A stretch of 64,000 nucleotides of DNA from Paramacrobiotus metropolitanus (lineage: Eukaryota > Tardigrada > Eutardigrada > Parachela > Macrobiotidae). The stretch's first letter is position 1, and each line of letters opens with the position of its first letter. This document shows positions 58,202-64,000 of the stretch, in pieces. The translations under genes and the position numbers were made by a program. The notes below the pieces were generated by a model, which saw only the letters and a list, made by a program, of their open reading frames with translations, did no database searches and was not told the origin of the DNA. The DNA lies in assembly GCF_019649055.1 (NCBI RefSeq), contig NW_026570222.1, forward strand, positions 2,542,001 through 2,606,000. The letters run 5' to 3'.

Positions 58202-61200
58202 ATGTTTTTTGACGCAGCAGCCGTTAATTTTGACTTTAGCAAGTGTGATAATGCACAGGATGATCCTATGTTGAGTGGTGATACGGGGACGCCCGAATGC
58301 GAAGTGGATGTAGATTATTTCCCAGATTTTCCGGACGAGCTCTGTCGTGATGCCGCTGAGGCATCGGATCACACTTATGCACTGACTGTTTTTTCAGTGT
58401 CACAGACTCCAATGCACTTCGGGAACAATGCCGGAGCGCCGCATGGCAAAGCGGATCACGGGCGCGGACTGCCACAAAGTCCCGCGGGAATGACACAAGG
58501 AGGCAACGCTTCGCGCCAGGACGATGTACGACAGTGGCAGCAGAACAACTACTTCGTGGATTCCGGCATAGTCTCGGGAGTGACCACGCATGTAAGTGTT
58601 AAAGTCGCCGTGTAGTCCATAATCGAAGCAGACCATTCCACATGTACTGAAGAAGTCAGCACACTCAACAGGAACGATTGCGTGTTATTTGTTGGTTTAT
58701 TGGTAAAAAATAGCGGGAAGACCGGACTTCTGCAGTCTGTACTGAAAAGCCTAAAGCTGTAAACACGAGAGAGTACTAGTATCTCGTTTGTCGTTGTTAG
58801 TTTTAATGCGTCGTACCACCGGTCGGGACCGGTTGCTAGTTTCCTACTGTTGGTGGCGTCACTTCGTTCCAGACGCTTCTCAAAGTCTGGGATTCTGTGT
58901 ACGGTTTACGAGTAGTGCATCTGTGTAGTACTGTAGTGTCTACTTACATGCAGGAGTAAACATTCTGTAAACGTTGCCAGTCTGATGCCACAGAAGAGTG
59001 AGAAGACGTCTGGAAATTCTTGGCAGATCGCGTAATTTTTGGCACCAATAATCGAAGCTTACTTACAGATACTTGGCCGGCTGGACATATTTGTATAACA
59101 GGCTTTAATACCAGCTAACAGGCTTAATACCAGTCATATACTAACTAATCCGTAATCCACACGGACCACACCTAATGGTAAGATACTTGCGATGTCCAGT
59201 TTTCCGTATGCCGGTACAGTCGATTTAAAATCGTCCAGACTCCTTGAGTCCTGACTTTCTGTGGTTTTCATGAATGTTATCCCTTTTGTAAGACGCGAGT
59301 GTTGGGATAAAATAGTCGTTATGGTACATTAAAATTTAGCACGGCACAAAACCAGGCGGCAGTTCACCTACTTTATGTATTAAGTTTAGGATAAGGAAAT
59401 CAGTCTCATAACACTTGAAATTGCAATGGATTTCGTTGGGCAAAAGCAATATTTAACAAGACGTTTAGAAACTTCGAATGGCTCTCGCTACCGATGAACG
59501 AACCTCTGGTTTCGAAATCGTAGTCGTTTCGTAATGGGGGTTGCCAATGGTCAAATCCTCTAAAAAACGGATCGACTTTTGGTAGCAGGTTATTAATCCA
59601 CTATATAAATACGGTACAGTATCATTTTGCGCCGAAACATCAAAGTTTGCATCTTTCTAAGTGTCTATGCGAAGCACAGGATAGTAGCAGTGTTGGGTTA
59701 GCACTCAGTCATAATGTAATGCTGACCAGTGGCTCGTATTGTTCAATACACCGTTTGCCGCTGCTACTGGTGTTTAAACCATTTGAAAACCAAATCTCAA
59801 CAAGACTACAACATATTATGAATTTGTTGGATTAATCATTCGATGCAGCTTTTTTTAATAGTGTTTTAGTGCACCGAGCAACCTGAGTTTGCCTCTTGTT
59901 AAGAGGTGAACAAAAATACTTATTGTTGTTTGAATTGATCCGAAATACCAGGACATGATCGTGACATTGTGTTGGGTTTGGGAACCTTAATAGTCGCATA
60001 AAATTTGTCCATTTCCGTTCCACTTGTAAAAGATTCGCATTCTGTATGACAAATAATAGCTATGAATTATGACGATAAATGGAGATACTCTGATCGTGGT
60101 GGTGTCCGTTGTTGACTGGAAAAGCTGGGCAGATGATATATCATTATCGTATAACTTCCGCTGGGGATGCTGGCATTGCGTGACATTACTCTCCGGGACT
60201 TCGGCCATTGAGGACATGAGTGCTTGCTAATTAAATTAACCGACTTGGTAGAAAACGGTGTTTTAAACGCTTAAAACCCAATGAATTGGCTGGATATTCA
60301 GTACTTAAAGGAAGGAAGCTACGCAGAACTTAGATCATATTTTTTTCGTTTCAGGCGCATTCAGTATATAGCGTTAACAGTGGGGGAGCATATGATGAAA
60401 TGGATGCTGATCATCAGCCGCTTCCACCGGCCCCACCAGCTTATGAATCGCATCAGCAGTTTTTTAATCAAGAGCATACTCCTCATCAGTTGGAAGGTAA
60501 ATTGCTACTTAGTTGCATCTAGCAAAACTAATTATCGTCTTCGCTTCAGCGTTTTTTCTTTATGCATTTTGTGGTTCTACTTTGGTTTATTAAGCATTTA
60601 TCTTTTTCCTTTCCTGTTGGGTTTGTGTGTAGTCATAAATAATTAGTTTTTTTTTAAAAAATTATATAATTATTTTTTTCAAACCATGACTTGAACACGT
60701 GTTAAGAAACAAAAAAACAACAGCTCATTAAATATTCATCATTTTTAAAATTAACATCTTTCCGACTTTGAGCGTTAACAAAGCAGTGCGTCCACATTTG
60801 AAGCCGGCGCTGTCTGTTTTTCGTTACGCCGGTAACCGCATTGCAGCTTTACGTTATTTTTACGTTAAAGTTTGTGTCCGGTGATTGACAGGTTTTCTGT
60901 TCCTTAGATATCACGGAACAGTACTACTCTACAACAACCCGTTCGCAGCGCATCCGAGCTGCCATGTTTCCAGAAACCTTGCCAGAGGGAACTGAATATC
61001 CAACTACACAGTTCACTACGGAACCGACAGCCGTGGAACATTTGGCTGAGCCAGCACAGTTGTTGAAAAAGGGTGTTCATGAACTGGTCCAGTACCAGAC
61101 TAATGCGGACACGACGGTCAGCATTATTCCTGATTTGGTCAAGCTCCTACAAGATGAGGACCCGGTAAGAAGACTACATAATAGTAAATGGCTCAAAATA

Positions 61201-64000
61201 GACATTAATAATTGTAAACAGAGTAACTATTTAAGTTGAGACAACAACGTCATATGTTGTTAGTATCAGCCTTGCAGTGCATCTGCAGGCAAAAACTGCT
61301 TTAGTGTTATGAGCCGAAGTCTGTTTGTACGAGTGGTTCATGAGAACTGCAAGGGAAAAAAACGTTTTACGAGATTGGGTCGTTTATAGCAGGCCGAAAA
61401 CCATCTGCGAGTTAGCGCAGTTATTGATGAGAAATTATCATAATTATATGGTCGAGCGCTGCGCTCTCGATGCTGACACGGCCGTGTATCATTAGTCAGA
61501 ATGTATTTGATTAAAGAGTAGCGACAGTAGCGAGTTTTGGATGAACAGACCGCACTAATAAAACTTGACTGATGCAAACTGTTTAAATTGAACGAATAGG
61601 GATCTGTCGTCTCTATTCAATTGCTGAATGCATCTCTCCCCGGAAATTAAATTTGTTCGCCTCGTATGATCTGACTGGCGTTTTCTAGCTGATCGTTTGC
61701 AGCTGAAAAGAGTAAACGTACGGGAATGTGATTGTTGCTTTATTTGATCAATGTTGCGGCGGCGTCCATTTGTAACGGGAGGCGTTTTTGTGATCATTTA
61801 AAAAGTATTTCGGTGTCACATCTTGAGCTTTAGAATTCAGTTTTATTCGTTTTCATGCACAGAAATTCTGATTGTACCGAATACGGGGTTTCCGATTTTG
61901 CATCCGATCTAGGCGCAAAATCACCTTTCACGCACCATATTTCACTGATGCGGATATAGCCACTTTGCTGCGGTCTGGTTATCGTAATTTACCTTTCGGC
62001 TTTTATCACCGGACTATATGAAATGAGCGAATTACCGTACTGCTCGTCGTCAGGGCTCGATCTTTGTAAAAGCATTTTAATAGCCTTAAACTGGTTGAAA
62101 CGTATTTTCGGAATCGTATGGGTCTGATCATTATAAGTACTGGGTACTTACTTACAACTGGAGGTAACGATAAATATTTTCTATAATGCACTTTGCAGTA
62201 TTCTGTAATCTATACATATTAATGCTGAGTACTGTATTTTTTATACTACACGTCGCGGTACATGCACCGGCACCGGAGTTCTTTTTTAGATCTGGGTGTG
62301 TTTATCGTTTTCAGGAAATAGTGTCAAACACGGCCCGCTTCATCCATCAGTTGTCAAAGGATGATGCCAGCCGACAAGCTCTGATGGCTGATGCACAGGT
62401 TGTTACAGCGTTGATCCAAACCATGCATGCTGGTGCGGGAAAGGATAACGAAGAAATAGCCAATTCGGCTGCCAAAATCTTGTACCAGCTGTCCGGAATA
62501 CGCGCAGGCCATGAGGTCATCTTCCGTTCCTTTGGAATTCCGTTCCTCATAAAGCTTCTAGGGTACAGGCTTTTCTTTGCGGTAGATTTTTTATACTATA
62601 AGCCGAGTCTGCAACGTTCCTATAGTTTATACGCCTATTTTCCTGTCAGCTGCAGCACTTGTATTAATTTTTTAAATTGTTCAGGTATCGATATGGCCCC
62701 ATCGTTCGCTACGCCATGACTACTTTGCATAATATGATCGTCATGGAGCACTTCCCACAGGCCAAGACGGAAGTGTTTAAGCATGGCGGAGTTAAAGCGA
62801 TGGTGCCACTGCTGGATATTGAGGATGATAAATTTGTCAGTGTGGTGTGTGATTGCTTGAAACATCTAACTATTGGCAATCAAGAAGCCAAGGTACGGCA
62901 TCTTTTAAATGTACGTTGAGGCTGAACGCTGCTGCCAATTATTCCGTTCACAGGTAATCATTCTTGCTGAAAGAGGACCGATCCGACTCTTGCGCATCAT
63001 TGACATCAATTTATACGAAAAACTGATAAATGCGGCGTTATCAGTGTTGAAGGCAATATCCGTCGATGAGCATAACAAGAAAATGATTCTGCAGAATAGT
63101 ATGTTATGTTTCCTCTAATTACTGGTCTTGAACTATGATGCTGCTTGAAACAGTTGCATGTATGTAACACGTTTTCTTTCTGCAGATGGTGTGGCGATTC
63201 TGGTGAACTTGGCTAACCGTTGCCGCGGATGGCAGTCAAGCCGAGTGATGCAGACCTCCATCTTGTACTTGCTTCGTAATCTGTCCGATATGCTGATCAA
63301 TGACCGTGACTTTCACGAAATGGATATGAGGCCCTCTTGCAGCTGCTGGTGCCATTGCTGGAATATCAGTCGTCTTCTAATCCTGACGCACTGGATCCTT
63401 TGGTGCTGTGCTCCGTAGGAATTTTGAGCAATTTGACTTGTAACAGCGAGATAAATAAGGGTGTAGTATGCCAGCTGGATGGAATCGCCCGTTTACTCAA
63501 CGTTTGTCAGCGTTTTCCAAAGAAGGAAGAAGTAACCGAGCCCGCCATGTGCACACTACGGCACATCACGAATCGCCATGATCAAAGCGCCTATGCTAAA
63601 GTCCATGTGCGAGAGAGAGGAGGGCTCCGCCTGATCAACGCCATGCTGAAACAGCCGAACATTCAGTGGACGCTGATTAAGGCCATCGTTACTTTGCTGC
63701 AGAATCTGGCGAGTGCTGAATCTAATCGCGATCAAATTCGGGACTTAGGGATCATGAAGCAGGTTGTGGACTACTTCCAGAGTGCTGTCCATATACTCCA
63801 AGAGGTATTAGGTCGTGTCTGTGGATGATTGTTTTGATTTTTTTTCGCCTGATTGCTCGGAATGCGGCTATGTGTTGTTTTTGCTATAGCATTTTTTATG
63901 AATGATATTCTATGTACAGTATCAGGCCTCGGGACGCAATTTGCCCTTGACGAACGTGGTCGTTCAGAACGTCCGAATGCATGAAATGCTGGAATGTACC
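58202..64000 (+). CDS. CTNNB1/arm: Beta-catenin (armadillo) homologue, partial, one frameshift
   Basis: Exons 58202-58591, 60355-60496, 60908-61164, 62315-62562, 62685-62892, 62954-63098, 63186-63804 and 63926-64000 (runs off the window). The N terminus holds the GSK3/beta-TrCP phosphodegron DSGIVSGVTTH-AHS, so S33, S37, T41 and S45 of the human protein all have counterparts. An acidic and Pro-rich linker and the alpha-catenin-binding stretch (HELVQYQTNADTTVSIIPDL) follow, then armadillo repeats: ARFIHQLSKDDASRQALM, SAAKILYQLSGIRAGHEVIF, RYAMTTLHNMIVMEHFPQAK, CLKHLTIGNQEAK, VLKAISVDEHNKK, YLLRNLSDM and CSVGILSNLTCN. Frame is lost by one base near 63321 (FHEM then GYEALLQLL); the exon length (619) is one short for its phases, so a deleted G is likely. 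Beta-catenin acts in cadherin adhesion and as the Wnt transcriptional effector. The shift could be sequencing error or a real lesion. Confidence 0.9.
60676..60740 (-). mobile_element. 5'-truncated fragment of the retroelement seen at 18.5 kb
   Basis: About 65 bases match 18494-18560 in the same orientation, including TTTCAAACCAT, AACACGTGTTA and ACAACAGCTC. In both copies the minus strand ends with codons for FNELLF. It lies in the second intron of the beta-catenin gene. Only the 3' end is present, as expected for 5'-truncated LINE insertions. Confidence 0.65.

Overview
This is eukaryotic nuclear DNA from a small invertebrate. The genes are split by GT-AG introns, many of them only about 50-90 bases long, there are no bacterial-type operons, and the recognisable genes are animal housekeeping and signalling genes (BUD31, ESS2, PELO, nostrin, MECR, beta-catenin). 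Intron size and protein divergence suggest an ecdysozoan with a compact genome. A tardigrade would fit, but that is a guess I cannot prove from the window. All intron-containing models here were built by hand from homology, splice consensus and phase bookkeeping.

Layout. 0.8-1.3 kb: BUD31 (-). 1.6-6.1 kb: a PIF/Harbinger-type DNA transposon with an apparently intact DDE transposase (+), a convergent three-exon MYB/SANT-like partner protein (-), and a perfect 54-bp terminal inverted repeat. 6.6-9.2 kb: ESS2 splicing factor (+). 10.9-12.1 kb: an unrecognised four-TM protein (+). 12.6-15.0 kb: pelota (-), nine exons, one with a GC donor. 18.5-19.4 kb: a solo C-terminal nuclease-like domain of a non-LTR retroelement (-). 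20.3-20.5 kb: a MITE with TAA target duplication. 21.4-27.4 kb: nostrin-like F-BAR/SH3 adaptor (+), eleven exons. 29.5-31.2 kb: a secreted Cys-rich, Gln/His-rich protein (-). 33.3-37.3 kb: a tandem pair of mitochondrial enoyl thioester reductases (MECR, both -).

37.7-54.4 kb is a rearranged, transposon-rich block. Its two ends are near-identical inverted copies of a ~428-bp repeat made of ATCATTGATT-like words. Between them lie a homeodomain ORF with two frameshifts, a second MITE, paired hairpins, a short hypothetical gene, a HECT E3 ligase gene (-), an NDUFS2 pseudogene with at least eight frameshifts, a segment resembling the 5S rRNA control region, and an IS3/retroviral-integrase-like transposase (-) with one frameshift. 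The right-hand repeat copy sits directly upstream of that transposase, so it is probably the element's own end, and the left copy a detached one.

58.2-64.0 kb: a beta-catenin (armadillo) homologue (+) running off the window, with its phosphodegron intact but one apparent single-base frameshift in the armadillo repeats. Its second intron holds a 5'-truncated fragment of the same retroelement found at 18.5 kb.

Functional themes are RNA processing (BUD31 and ESS2 are both spliceosome factors), ribosome rescue (pelota), mitochondrial metabolism (MECR pair, NDUFS2 relic) and adhesion, cytoskeleton or Wnt signalling (nostrin, beta-catenin). They are neighbours rather than a pathway. Several coding regions carry single-base indels in or near homopolymers, so each should be weighed as either real decay or sequencing error.
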